Shown: in pieces, positions 47,487 through 57,503 of the stretch
How the letters are laid out: each line of letters begins with the position of its first letter
Position numbering within the stretch: the stretch's first letter is position 1
From: Tigriopus japonicus
Taxonomy: Eukaryota > Arthropoda > Copepoda > Harpacticoida > Harpacticidae
Assembly: GCA_010645155.1 (NCBI GenBank)
Contig: CM021318.1
Span: 6,843,854 to 6,907,853, forward strand
DNA length: 64,000 nt
Reading direction: 5' to 3'
The notes under the pieces: model-generated
What the model was told of the DNA's origin: nothing
Database searches by the model: none
Seen by the model: only the letters and a program-made list of their open reading frames with translations
Program-made: the position numbers and the translations under genes

Positions 47487-47861
47487 TAATCAGTAATCAT
47501 CCCTTCTAGCATAAGAAAGAGCAACCACGGAGTCAAACGTAAGTGAAGTGGGGAGCATCAACGATATTAGGGTAAATCATTCTTATGCCGTGAAAACTAG
47601 GAAAGAACTTAGGTAATGTAACACACATGTAAGAAGGTGGGGGAAAATGAAAGCATACGGCATCAACAAAAAATACATATCGAAATGTCAGGAGTTCTAC
47701 AGTTTCAAGTTAGATATTGCATCCAAACATGAAGAACATGCATTTGAAAGAAACACAAACTGATTCGATTTGCCCCTTTAAATGTTATTCATTGTCGTTC
47801 TAAGTGGTCGCCATTATTGGAAACAAATGAAACTCTCATTCCTGCCTTTGACTTGTTTCAG

Positions 47862-47970
47862 AGATTCTTGCAACGGAAATTATAATTGCCCAGAAGCTTT
47901 TCTTTCAAAACAAACTTCAAATTTTAAAACTTTTAAAACAGTTTGCTTGTGGAATCAATCAATATGGAAG
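47862..47970 (+). CDS. Candidate internal exon, unknown protein
   Basis: Bounded by a good acceptor (CTTTGACTTGTTTCAG) and a strong donor (GGAAG|GTAAGT). In one frame it gives a stop-free Cys-containing segment, DSCNGNYNCPEAFLSKQTS and on to LWNQSIWK, ending in phase 0. No family recognised. Another frame is also open, so coding status is uncertain. Confidence 0.3.
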
Positions 47971-48919
47971 GTAAGTCGAGACGGGTTAAGCTCTGAATTT
48001 TGGAAGCCAAGAGCTAGAGGAGAGATGGTTAAGCGCGCCATCTGGTACTAGAAATGTTTCCAGTGCACAGGAAAAAGCGGAGAGGGGATGAACAGAAAGT
48101 TCAAGCTATTGGGCCGACGAAGATGATTATTGTATTGGTTGTTGCATTGAAGTGAGTGGGTCAGATTTCACAGGTCCTTCATCAGTTCCCGTCGTTGATG
48201 GAAGTTGGTTAAAAGCAGGACAAAGGTGCTTGACCGCCAAGACGAGACAAGGTCATTAGGGATTTGTCAAGTCCTGGGCCGGAAACGATAGCATGTGTCC
48301 AGATATCGCCTCCGGAAAGGTCAGGTTCCTAGCACTGTTGGACACTAAACCTGCCAGCCCGGTGGTGAAGGGCTAGGTTTCGTAAAGGAAATGCGTCCAT
48401 GCATTATTGCCTTATTGGGGCAAGCAAAGGTATTGTTTGAGGAATTTGGTCTAAGTGGCATTGGAGATTTGAGGGCGGATTCAGCGGAGTTTGGAACACA
48501 AAGGTCATGGAGAAACACAGGGGATGGTGAAGGTCCGGAAGAGTTGAAGAACTATTGTAAGAGGAAAATTATCGATGGGAAGTCGATTGGGTCACCCATA
48601 AAAGTCGTTTGCCACGTTGAATGATATGGCCTCTTAATTAAATCGACCCGTACACATCTTCCAGCTTCTATCTTTAAGGCAATGGCCATTGGCTGGTATG
48701 GTTTTCATGTTTGGGTATTTCTATATGATCTTTTTAAAGCCAAAATCTGCACACCGTGTGCCAATATATTCCATTGGCAACCAAAAACTGGCAAGGAGCA
48801 AGAATATTCTTTCATGGAACACCCATTACCAGTGATGTGCTGACTCCTTAACAAATAAACTCTTCATTTATGTCAATGGACTCCCGCCAAGGTCATTCCG
48901 TAATTGGCCGTTTTTTCAG

Positions 48920-48997
48920 AATTCAGTGTATGCCTGTCTTCCAAGAAAAATCGACGAATTCGGCGTGTTCGAGTATTCAAAAGATCCATTCGGAGAG
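48920..48997 (+). CDS. Candidate internal exon, unknown protein
   Basis: A 78-bp stretch between a polypyrimidine acceptor (GGCCGTTTTTTCAG) and the donor GGAGAG|GTAACC. In phase 0 it reads NSVYACLPRKIDEFGVFEYS then KDPFGE, which looks protein-like. Its phase is compatible with the candidate exon at 47862-47970. I recognise no domain. Confidence 0.3.
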
Positions 48998-49308
48998 GTA
49001 ACCTCTAAGTCCTAGGAACAAGCCCTAACCCTATTCCACATTTCTTAAGAGCTTTAGTGTGATTTATGAATGAGATACTGTCAGATTTAATGCAATTTCG
49101 GAGAAAATGAACTAGTTTTGAAAATTGATGGGTGTTGGATTCCTGGCCAAGAAACGAGACGTGTACGTACAACTTGGTAGTTCTAGATCAAGTGATTACT
49201 TTATTGCGTTCGTTGAATAATAGAACAAACATTAAGGAGAAGATGATAGACTCGAGAATATAACAATGGGCCAAGTAGAAATTAAAAATGGAGGACCAAA
49301 CGAACAAT

Positions 49309-49890
49309 TTATACTGAAAAGTTTTCCATATCGGCCAAGATCTCTCTGTCCATGTCTCCATGATACGATTTCAAGCATCCTCCTCCTAGTTGGGCAATGG
49401 CAGATACCATTGTCTTTGATCCCCAAGACAATTCTCCCGAGAGGAGATAGGTGGAGATGTGATCGCAATTCAAACTTGTCATGTGATATTGCACCGGCAG
49501 GCCGACTAATCTTGATAAGCGATAGAAAGTTCGCGAAAGATCCACCCCACGGTTTCCCGCCTCCAGAGGCTAGTTTTTAAAGCGCAAAGATCGATCTCAA
49601 GATCGAACTTACAGTACTAGTACGATCTTAAGATCGATCTTTGCGTCTTAAAAAACTAGCCTCAGGTACCTATCGTCAACGTGAATGGAGCATGGACTGC
49701 GAGCCCGTGCCACTAAAACCGGCCGAATCGGTACCATGGGCAATGGGGCCCTCTCATCCTTATCCACCTCAATTATGTGAGGGTCGCCACCATCATTTGG
49801 GTTCAATAAAATCCGTGTGGAAATAACCACCCTGATTGGGCAATCCAGGAAGGATAGACCGTTCCATGACGATTTTGGAGCCTGTCAAGC
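49309..49890 (-). pseudogene. LRAT-like (NlpC/P60 superfamily) coding region broken by a MITE
   Basis: Minus strand. The downstream half (49309-49566) encodes GVDLSRTFYRLSRLVGLPVQ, then YHMTSLNCDHISTYLLSG, then SWGSKTM, ending at a TAA. This matches the LRAT/PLAAT core ...ELVG..V.Y..TS.NCEHF...LRYG with the catalytic Cys in NCDH. The upstream half (49666-49890) encodes RVVISTRILLNPNDGGDPHI, then EVDKDERAPLP, then SIHVDDRYL, and begins after a possible acceptor (CATTGCTTGACAG). Family enzymes are lipid acyltransferases or phospholipases. The 96-bp insert adds a stop; taking it out with one CAG keeps the frame. The usual first His (HWA) is not seen in the visible part, so upstream exons are lost or the protein was degenerate. 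Confidence 0.55.
49567..49662. mobile_element. Palindromic MITE, 96 bp, CAG TSD
   Basis: A near-perfect hairpin: AGGCTAGTTTTTAAAGCGCA then AAGATCGATCT on the left, the inverse on the right, with a short loop (AACTTACAGTACTAGTA). CAG flanks both ends (49564-49566 and 49663-49665). It lies inside the LRAT-like reading frame, which independently supports insertion. Confidence 0.75.
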
Positions 49891-49990
49891 AATGGCTCAT
49901 GGCATACTGGTAAGTTTACGAACCGGACATTGCCGGGGTGATGTGATTGACCCCTCAATCTTGTAGCGAGACTCGAAGTTTCGATTCAAC

Positions 49991-51437
49991 CAGGGTTGCC
50001 AGGTCTTTGACGGCTCTTATCGCCAGATTTGCCACCGAAATTCGCCAGAATTCGCCACCTCATTTGAAAAATCGCCAGATTTTCGCCAAATTTTTTTTTC
50101 TAACAACCTTATGTACATAAATAGTCAATCATGCTGAAGTAATCTTCTAAGGAACACCTAATGGTCAATTCTTCAGTTTTGTTTTTCATTTTTCATCTTT
50201 TTATACACATTTCATGACAAAAGTTCTCGAAGAAAAACGGAATGCCACCATATTGTCTATTTTAATATTTTTTTATTTGTAGCACTTAGAACGCGTTTTA
50301 GTTTGTAATTTTTGAACAAAATTGAAATTTTATTGATGCTAAATAACAAAATCTTTCGGACTCTTTTCTGAAATGCTTTGAAATTTATTACTCTTTAAAA
50401 GCAATGTTTATGGTATACGTTAACTAAATCTGACCAATTGCCATTAAAAAATCCCAAATTATAACGTGATCATTCACAAATAATAATAATAAATTTTTTT
50501 TGTACCAATGACATTGTTCATGCCCTGTATTTTGACCATATGATAATAGTTAAAGTAGTAAACCATAAATAGGGCGCAACCAAAACCAAAAGGGGGCAAT
50601 TGCAAAATAATAGGATGCATAGTTTATTTAGGATTGCAATTGGCCTACCATTAGGAAAATCAAATTTGGAATTTTTCAAAATCAGTTGCACATGCGTTTT
50701 CCGAAGCTTTTGACTTCATAACAGTCTCTTTTTCCCAAACTATCTTATTAAAAATTCTAGTCAGCATTTTTTTTACCGATTTTAACTCGTGTAAATGTCA
50801 AAAAAAGATAAAAGCCGAGTGGGGAAAAGTCATGTCTGATAAAAGCATTGGTCTGTGAGGGAGTTGGAATTAGTTGCCCAATAAAGTCCCTGAACTTAAG
50901 ACAGGTCGCAGATAGTGGATAACAAGTTGTCTAGATGAGACTTAAAAATTTATAATTGGTCGTCTAATGGATAAATTTGTCGCAAAGAGGGAGGGAGTAA
51001 GTTCTACAACAAAGAAGCGAAACAATATTTTCTTATTCTTGGTAAAAGCACAATCAAATCAAGAAACAAACCTTTGGTCAACGCTCTCTCCTTTGGTGAT
51101 TGTCATCGAAATCCTTGGTTTTCAGTCAGAATGAAAGTCAAAATCAAAAAGAGAGAATCAAAATTTGCCTGAGTTTTCGCCAAAAATGGGCGACTTTGCC
51201 AATCTTTTTTGCCAAATTTCCCCGATTTCGCGTAACTTTACGCCAAATTTGCTCATTTCGCCAAATTTATCGCCTGAAATACTAAAATTGCCAGATTTAT
51301 CACCAGTGATATCAAAATCGCCAGTTTTATCGCCAGATCAGCTGATTTTGCCAGATTAATTTTTCTATTGCCAGACACGTTTCAAAATCGCCAGATTCGT
51401 GAAATCTGGCGATAGAAATCGCCAGTTGGCAACCCTG
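49991..51437. mobile_element. hAT-like non-autonomous element, 1.45 kb
   Basis: The terminal inverted repeat is CAGGGTTGCCA ... TGGCAACCCTG, a common form of hAT end. Both subterminal regions (about 49990-50095 and 51170-51430) carry many copies of CGCCAGATTT / CGCCAAATTT words in opposite orientation. The 1.1-kb interior is AT-rich with no transposase. I could not find a matching 8-bp target duplication (GATTCAAC left, GTAGAAGA right), so either the ends are slightly off or the flanks have changed. Confidence 0.7.
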
Positions 51438-51839
51438 GTAGAAGATACCAAGATGTTTTAGGTGGATTTGGGTCGTTTGGTTTGGTAAGTTTGGTTACTT
51501 ACATGCATAATTTACGATGAATATATTTATCTGGATTTGTTAACGGCATCCATCCATTCAATATAATGCTTAAAAATTCAACTATCAAATGAAATAGGTT
51601 GGTAATGAATGTATTGTCGGCCAGGAGCGCTACTCATTGGGTTAGGCAAGGATGACTCTACGAAGGATTCTTTTCAAGGTTGAAGGACCTACACCTTGGG
51701 GCCGACACCAGCAATTTAGGACATACGATGACTGTCTTTGATTCAATGAATTTTGATCATTTTTACTAATAACATTCGTTTTTGAGTGAATGGTGGAACA
51801 TGACAACATTTTAACAATGGCAAATAACCAGAGAAATGA

Positions 51840-52206
51840 TGTTCTGAGAGTTGAATTTCCCGCTTTGGTTCAGTTGCTGAATCTGCGTTCGAAACAAAGT
51901 GCAACAGTTTTCTACTCACAGTCCTCCCATTTCATCATACGATTATCATCTGTAATAGCAAGCACCTTTCTCAACATTTTATATTCATTAACCAGTCTCC
52001 CATAGTTTGGTAAGATTTTATTATGCGCATTACTATGTTTACTTCTTCCCATTTGGAACCTTTTTTACTTACTTTCAGTCACAAATACATTTAAGAAAAT
52101 TGGAACAACCATTCTTGATGTTGAAGTCGACCCGCCTGTTTCTTACACATTTTTATACGAGAAATTGGAAGGATAATTAGGGAGATTCAATCCGGATCCC
52201 ATCACA
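51840..52206 (+). repeat. BEL/Pao 5' LTR
   Basis: A 367-bp direct repeat of 58572-58933, beginning TGTTCTGAGAG and ending CCATCACA. Contains a TATAT-poor but T-rich centre. Relative to the 3' LTR it has four extra bases in the AATAGCAAGCACC region and one extra T in the ACAGTTTT run. Confidence 0.9.
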
Positions 52207-52268
52207 GTGACAAACTATAACTGGGAAGTGCGATTATACAATAATAATAAAAAAAAATCCACTGAAAC

Positions 52269-55200
52269 ATGGCCACATCAACGACTGAATCTCGCATCAG
52301 ACAGAGGACCATTCATCAATTGTTCCTTCAGTACACTCAGGAGTTAGAAGAGCTAAAAAATGCCCGTCCAGAACGATCCGGAGCTGAGTCCGTTGATGAA
52401 CTGAGAGCCCTTGGAACTGCTCTTAAGACCGTCTCCAAAACATTTAACCTGATCGCGAAGCAACTGATCGACCGAAGTGTCAAAGCAGGATCGATCGCCC
52501 AGGCTACAGATGTCAGGAATGAGAGAAAAAAGAATAATGACATCACAAAAGAGTATCTCAGAGCCATCAATGCCGACTTGGAGATTGAAGACGCCGAGGC
52601 AATTTCAGGCATCACTTCAACGACTAAACTGAGCGATATGTCGTCAACCACACGAGAGGAACGTCGCCTCACCTTGTTCACGGAATTACAGAAAACGAGA
52701 GCATCGCGACGATACGAGGATCAACACGAACTTCTTGAAAATGAAAGGCTACAAATGGAGAGGGATAATCGGCGAAGCCGGGAGCAACTCGATAATCAAA
52801 GGGATGAACAAGAAGCACAAATCCGAGCCCAACAACGAAGGCTGGAAAGAGAGAAGCGTGAAGAACTGATCGAAGTTGAGTTGGCTGCACTTTCCCAGAC
52901 TGAGGAACAGTTAAGCGCGGTTGGGGATGAAGAGGGCTTAGCCTCACGAATGGTACGGTGGGACCCGTCTGGAGTGCTTGGAGAAGCTTTAGTACCAGGG
53001 CCAAAGCCTTCCATTCATGCAAACCGAGAACCTGGCTTGATGTCCAACTCGTCACCAACAGATCCAACTCGAATTACTGGAACTCCATTGGGAAAAGAAC
53101 CGATCAATATTGGGCAGTCTCGACGCGCCAATCATCAAGATTTGGGCATTTTGACCAGCTTTCCAACTTCCGGGAATGTTCCTCAAACTTCAGGGAGCGA
53201 TCTAAATGGAGTTGAAAGCTTGCGAACACCACCGCACTCTAGATTACCGTCGCAATCCTACTCGTCGGAAACAAGTCCAAGACGTACGACCGACATTGGT
53301 TTAGGAGTGCCTCTTTCTTCCATTCCAGGTCATGTTCCTCCTTTGTCCTCGAACGCAGGACTCTCTGCTCATGTTCACACTCATCACTACCTTGCGAGGA
53401 GGGAACTTTTCGTTCCAGGTCCTGATCCCTTTGCTGGATCTGGGCAAGAAGAGCGGTTTTTCACATGGTCAGCCCTTTTGCAAAATCGCATGAGTGGGGT
53501 GGAGCTAAGCGCGATGGACCAGATCAGCGTTCTCAAAGCCAACACCATTGGCGAAGCAAATAAACTGGTTGAAAACTATTTAGCAGCTGCTTCCTCTGAT
53601 CCGACTTCCGCATTGAAAATCATTTGGGAAAAGCTGAAACAGAGATATGGATCTAGCGAGCACGTCGCAAATAACCTCAGAAAACGACTTTGCGAATTTC
53701 CCGTCATTCGGTCTGACGATGACTTCTCCAAACGTCTTCGAGAACTTGAAGACTTGTGCCTCGTGGTCAATGCTCACATGGGAGTGGTCCCAAGCCTACA
53801 GAGCCTAAATTTTGGAGATGGTTTATGGTTGGTTAAGGGCAAACTGCCAGAATTTCTACAAAATCGGTGGAGGAAAGTCGGAACGCAATACAAGGCAATG
53901 AACGAAGGACAACATCCTCCGTTCTCCATCTTCCTCAAATTCTTAACAGAAATGGCGGACGAATTCAGCGATCCGAGCTTTTTTCCTTCTATAGCAAAGA
54001 CGAATGATTCGTTTAAACACAGGTCTTTTGCTCTTATTTCTCACAGATCTCAATCTTTACCCGCTTCGCAAGACGAACCAACCTCTATTACGCCAGTCGA
54101 AGATCGAAGTCCATGCATCATACACCAACCTGCCAAACACCGCACGGTTCGATGTCACTCCTTTGCCCAGATGAATGTGGAGGACAGGCGTCGCCTAGCC
54201 AAGGATGAAGCTTTGTGTTACCGTTGTCTAGGTTTTCACAAAGCTGAACATTGCACTTCTGCTGAGAAGTGTTACTACTGCCAATCTTCATCTCATCATT
54301 CTATTCTTCATAAAGACGAGAAACCCCAATCCGGTAGAGGTGAGTTTAGAAACCAAAGGCAAGCCCACCCAGGCAAATGGGAACCCGATCCTCCAACCAA
54401 AGATCAAAGAGGGATGCTTGACTCAAGAGAGAAGACATCCCTTTGCAGTCAATCATGTGGTTCACGAAATGGAGTTAAAAGTTGCAGTAAGACATTACTA
54501 GTAGAGCTGACGCATCGCAACCATGACGGCAGGTTGAGATGCTATGCAATTATCGATGAACAATCAAACACGACGTTCGCAGATCCTCAGGTGTTTAAAT
54601 TCTTTGACATGGACCATCTTACTCATAATTACACCATTTCAACCTTGAGTGGTCATCGTTTTCATCGCGAAGGGAGAGTTCTCGAAGGTCTAGTCATTCA
54701 AGGCGTGGGCGAACCCATAGCCTTTGAGTTGCCTAAAGCGTTCGAAAATGCCATGATTCCGGACACCCGTGATGAAGTCGCTACGCCAGAGTCGTTGTTT
54801 GGTCATGAAACGGTTTCGAAGTACGCGAGTAACTTCAATGCGTTGGACACTTCGGTTGGCGTTCTTTTATTGATTGGACGAGATTCGAGTGAAGTTATGA
54901 AGACCAAAACTTATGGAGAGCACTCACCCTTTGTTCACCACACTTCTTTGGGATGGGCTGTCGTTGGTCCTATCTGTGCAGAGGGACACCTGGAGTTATC
55001 ACCAAACTTCAGAGTGATGAAGAGTGTTTTAACCTCAGATCATGAACATTTTGCCGGTCATCATTCTTTCTCTGGTCGAAAGTGCAGTGTGTTTCACGCT
55101 TTGAACGATGTCTTTGAAACGGCCCCAGATGATGAATTAGACGCGGAAAGTCAAGAAGATGCTCAATTCTTGGCTATTATATCTGGAGGAATTCATGTGA

Positions 55201-57503
55201 ACGAGACCGGGCACCTGGAAATGCCCCTTCCATTCAAGGGCCTCGATCCAAGACTTCCAAGCAACAAAAAAGCGGTGTACATGAGAACCAGGTCGATGCT
55301 CAACAAAATGAAGCGAGATCCAGTTCAGCTTCGTCAGTGCTTGGAAGCAATGGGGAAGACCATTCAGTCAAAGCAATTCGAAATGGTTCCTCCAGCCGAA
55401 GTCGAAGTTCAGAATGGGAGGGGCTGGTGGATTCCACTTTTCCCAGTTACTCATCCAAAAAAGAAGAAAACAAGGCTCGTGTTCGACAGTTCTTCAGAGT
55501 ATTTTGGTGTTTGCCTCAATCGGTTACTTCTTCAAGGACCAGATCAGAACAACCGCTTGAGGGGAGTGCTTACTCGATTCAGGGAGGGAGAGTTGGGCTT
55601 CATGGCCGATGTTGAAGCAATGTTTCACTCATTCTATGTAAACCCTGAGCAACGTGACTACTTACGATTTTATTGGTTCAAAAATAACGACCCAAACGAT
55701 GAGCTCGTACAATTCAGGGCCAGAGTGCATATATTTGGGAACCGTCCAAGCCCAGCGATTGCTACCTTTGCATTGCGCCACGCAATGTCTCAAAGTGAAT
55801 CCTCCACCATTTGTCTGATCTGGTCTTTTGTCCAAAGAAATTTTTATGTGGACGATGGGTTGGGATGCGCTAACACTCCAGAAGAAGCCGTTGCTGTGTT
55901 AGGAGAAGTTAAAAGTGCGTTGTCAACCTTCGGGATTCGTCTTCACAAGATAGTGTCAAGCTCAAGGAGAGTCGTTGAGTCCTTTCCAACCTCTGAAAGA
56001 GCTGAAGAATTGTCTGAAATAGATTTTGAGAGCTCGTCAATGCATCGTACACTTGGAGTCTCTTGGAGTGTATTAGACGATTCTTTTGTTATCAAAACCG
56101 ATGTTCCAAACAGACCCTTCACCAAGCGAGGCGTTTTGGCAACGGTAAATTCAGTGTTTGATCCTTTAGGAATGGTCAGCCCAATAGTTTTGGGGGGCCG
56201 TATTTTACAAAGACAAATCATTGCCGGTGGCGTTGGAGGAGATCCAGAATTGAGAGCTTGCGAGTGGGACGACCCGTTACCAGACAAGTATCTTGCAAGT
56301 TGGAGAAGCTGGACAAATGGGTTGGAGTCTCTGGAAGTGTTGTCCATCTCCAGGGGGTTTCGACCACTTGGCTTTGGCCCCGTCTTACATCAGGAGCTTC
56401 ACGTCTTCTCGGATGCTTCAAGCAGTGCCATTGGGTATGTCATGTACCTGAGGAGTGTGGGGTTCAACGACAAGGTTCACGTCGCCTTCTTCCAAGGGGA
56501 TTCCAAAATAGCACCAAAGGGAGCCACATCGATTCCTCGCTTGGAACTTTGCGCTGCTATGTTGGCGGCCCAGGCAGCAAAGGAAGCCATTGAGGAACTG
56601 ATGGCGGATGTCAGCAAAGTTACATTTTATTGCGACAGTCTTGTAGTTTTGGGCTATTTGTCCAATGAAGAACGAAGATTTAAAAGATATGTTGCCCGTC
56701 GAGTCCAGATTACTTTGACTTCGGCGCCACTCAAAGATTGGCAATATATATCTACAGATAAAAACCCTGCCGACATAGCTTCCCGGGTCCACACGTCGGG
56801 GGGCTTGGCCTCCTCTTCATGGTTTACGGGTCCCGAGTTTTTGTGGTCTCGTGAAGGAAGAAACCCATCTCAGGGACTTTATGTTCCTCTCAGCGTCAAA
56901 GAATTACCTGAAAATGAAGAACCTGGTCATGATGCATTTGTATACGCCTCTGCGACGCGTCACGCAGACACTTGCGTGGCATTTCTGCGTCCTTTAATGG
57001 ACCGTGTAGGCACGTGGCGGTCTTTAATACGCATTGTATCGCGTCTGGTTTTTTCAATTCGTTTGTGGTTGTGGAGGGCGCGTTCTAAGCTTGGAATTCT
57101 TACCTCTAAACCGTCAAGTTCAACCAAGGAGGAGGTTTCGACCATATTGATTCGGAGCATCCAAGGGGAGTATACCTATGAAATTGGAAAGATAAAGAAG
57201 AAAACGAGCTTGGATCAAAATCACCGCTTTTTACGTCTTGCCCCATTAGTGGACGGGGAGGGCGTGTTACGCGTTGGTGGAAGACTCAGGCGTGGAAACC
57301 TTTCAATCGATATGCAGTATCCAGTGCTTCTCCCAAAAGCTCATCCTGGTACTACAGCGATCATCCATCACTTTCACAACAAGGTATTTCATCAGGGGAG
57401 ACATATTACGCTTGGAGCGGTGAGGATGGGGGATTCCATATTGAGGGAGGAAGCTCAATGGTCAAGAAGATTTTGGCGGCTTGTGTTATCTGCCGGAGGC
57501 TGA
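52269..57503 (+). CDS. BEL/Pao gag-pol polyprotein, first frame
   Basis: 1744 residues from ATG 52269 (context AAACATGG). Gag, about 1-640, begins with coiled-coil-like basic/acidic repeats (RQMERDNRR-type stretch, QRRLEREKREEL). Zinc knuckles at about 648-680 (CYRCLGFHKAEHC ... CYYCQSSSHHSILH). Protease about 759 with AIIDEQSNTTFAD, the BEL-style active site. RT about 1070-1200 with GFMADVEAMF and the catalytic NFYVDDGLG. RNase H about 1378-1500 with HVFSDASSSAIGY, FYCDSLVVLGYL and NPADIASR. The frame enters the integrase zinc domain (IIHHFHNKVFHQGRHITLGA) and then stops because of a frameshift near 57425 beside a run of five G. It makes the proteins for particle assembly, reverse transcription and integration of the element. 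Confidence 0.9.
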   Translation: MATSTTESRIRQRTIHQLFLQYTQELEELKNARPERSGAESVDELRALGTALKTVSKTFNLIAKQLIDRSVKAGSIAQATDVRNERKKNNDITKEYLRAINADLEIEDAEAISGITSTTKLSDMSSTTREERRLTLFTELQKTRASRRYEDQHELLENERLQMERDNRRSREQLDNQRDEQEAQIRAQQRRLEREKREELIEVELAALSQTEEQLSAVGDEEGLASRMVRWDPSGVLGEALVPGPKPSIHANREPGLMSNSSPTDPTRITGTPLGKEPINIGQSRRANHQDLGILTSFPTSGNVPQTSGSDLNGVESLRTPPHSRLPSQSYSSETSPRRTTDIGLGVPLSSIPGHVPPLSSNAGLSAHVHTHHYLARRELFVPGPDPFAGSGQEERFFTWSALLQNRMSGVELSAMDQISVLKANTIGEANKLVENYLAAASSDPTSALKIIWEKLKQRYGSSEHVANNLRKRLCEFPVIRSDDDFSKRLRELEDLCLVVNAHMGVVPSLQSLNFGDGLWLVKGKLPEFLQNRWRKVGTQYKAMNEGQHPPFSIFLKFLTEMADEFSDPSFFPSIAKTNDSFKHRSFALISHRSQSLPASQDEPTSITPVEDRSPCIIHQPAKHRTVRCHSFAQMNVEDRRRLAKDEALCYRCLGFHKAEHCTSAEKCYYCQSSSHHSILHKDEKPQSGRGEFRNQRQAHPGKWEPDPPTKDQRGMLDSREKTSLCSQSCGSRNGVKSCSKTLLVELTHRNHDGRLRCYAIIDEQSNTTFADPQVFKFFDMDHLTHNYTISTLSGHRFHREGRVLEGLVIQGVGEPIAFELPKAFENAMIPDTRDEVATPESLFGHETVSKYASNFNALDTSVGVLLLIGRDSSEVMKTKTYGEHSPFVHHTSLGWAVVGPICAEGHLELSPNFRVMKSVLTSDHEHFAGHHSFSGRKCSVFHALNDVFETAPDDELDAESQEDAQFLAIISGGIHVNETGHLEMPLPFKGLDPRLPSNKKAVYMRTRSMLNKMKRDPVQLRQCLEAMGKTIQSKQFEMVPPAEVEVQNGRGWWIPLFPVTHPKKKKTRLVFDSSSEYFGVCLNRLLLQGPDQNNRLRGVLTRFREGELGFMADVEAMFHSFYVNPEQRDYLRFYWFKNNDPNDELVQFRARVHIFGNRPSPAIATFALRHAMSQSESSTICLIWSFVQRNFYVDDGLGCANTPEEAVAVLGEVKSALSTFGIRLHKIVSSSRRVVESFPTSERAEELSEIDFESSSMHRTLGVSWSVLDDSFVIKTDVPNRPFTKRGVLATVNSVFDPLGMVSPIVLGGRILQRQIIAGGVGGDPELRACEWDDPLPDKYLASWRSWTNGLESLEVLSISRGFRPLGFGPVLHQELHVFSDASSSAIGYVMYLRSVGFNDKVHVAFFQGDSKIAPKGATSIPRLELCAAMLAAQAAKEAIEELMADVSKVTFYCDSLVVLGYLSNEERRFKRYVARRVQITLTSAPLKDWQYISTDKNPADIASRVHTSGGLASSSWFTGPEFLWSREGRNPSQGLYVPLSVKELPENEEPGHDAFVYASATRHADTCVAFLRPLMDRVGTWRSLIRIVSRLVFSIRLWLWRARSKLGILTSKPSSSTKEEVSTILIRSIQGEYTYEIGKIKKKTSLDQNHRFLRLAPLVDGEGVLRVGGRLRRGNLSIDMQYPVLLPKAHPGTTAIIHHFHNKVFHQGRHITLGAVRMGDSILREEAQWSRRFWRLVLSAGG

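Noticed and set aside
49641..49919. Plus-strand exon ending at a strong donor (CATACTG|GTAAGT, 49911/49912)
   Set aside because: The frame is protein-like but has no good acceptor, and the opposite strand carries the recognisable LRAT core over the same DNA.
52337..53215. Antisense and alternate-frame ORFs within BEL gag
   Set aside because: Shadows of the 1744-residue polyprotein; no own motif.
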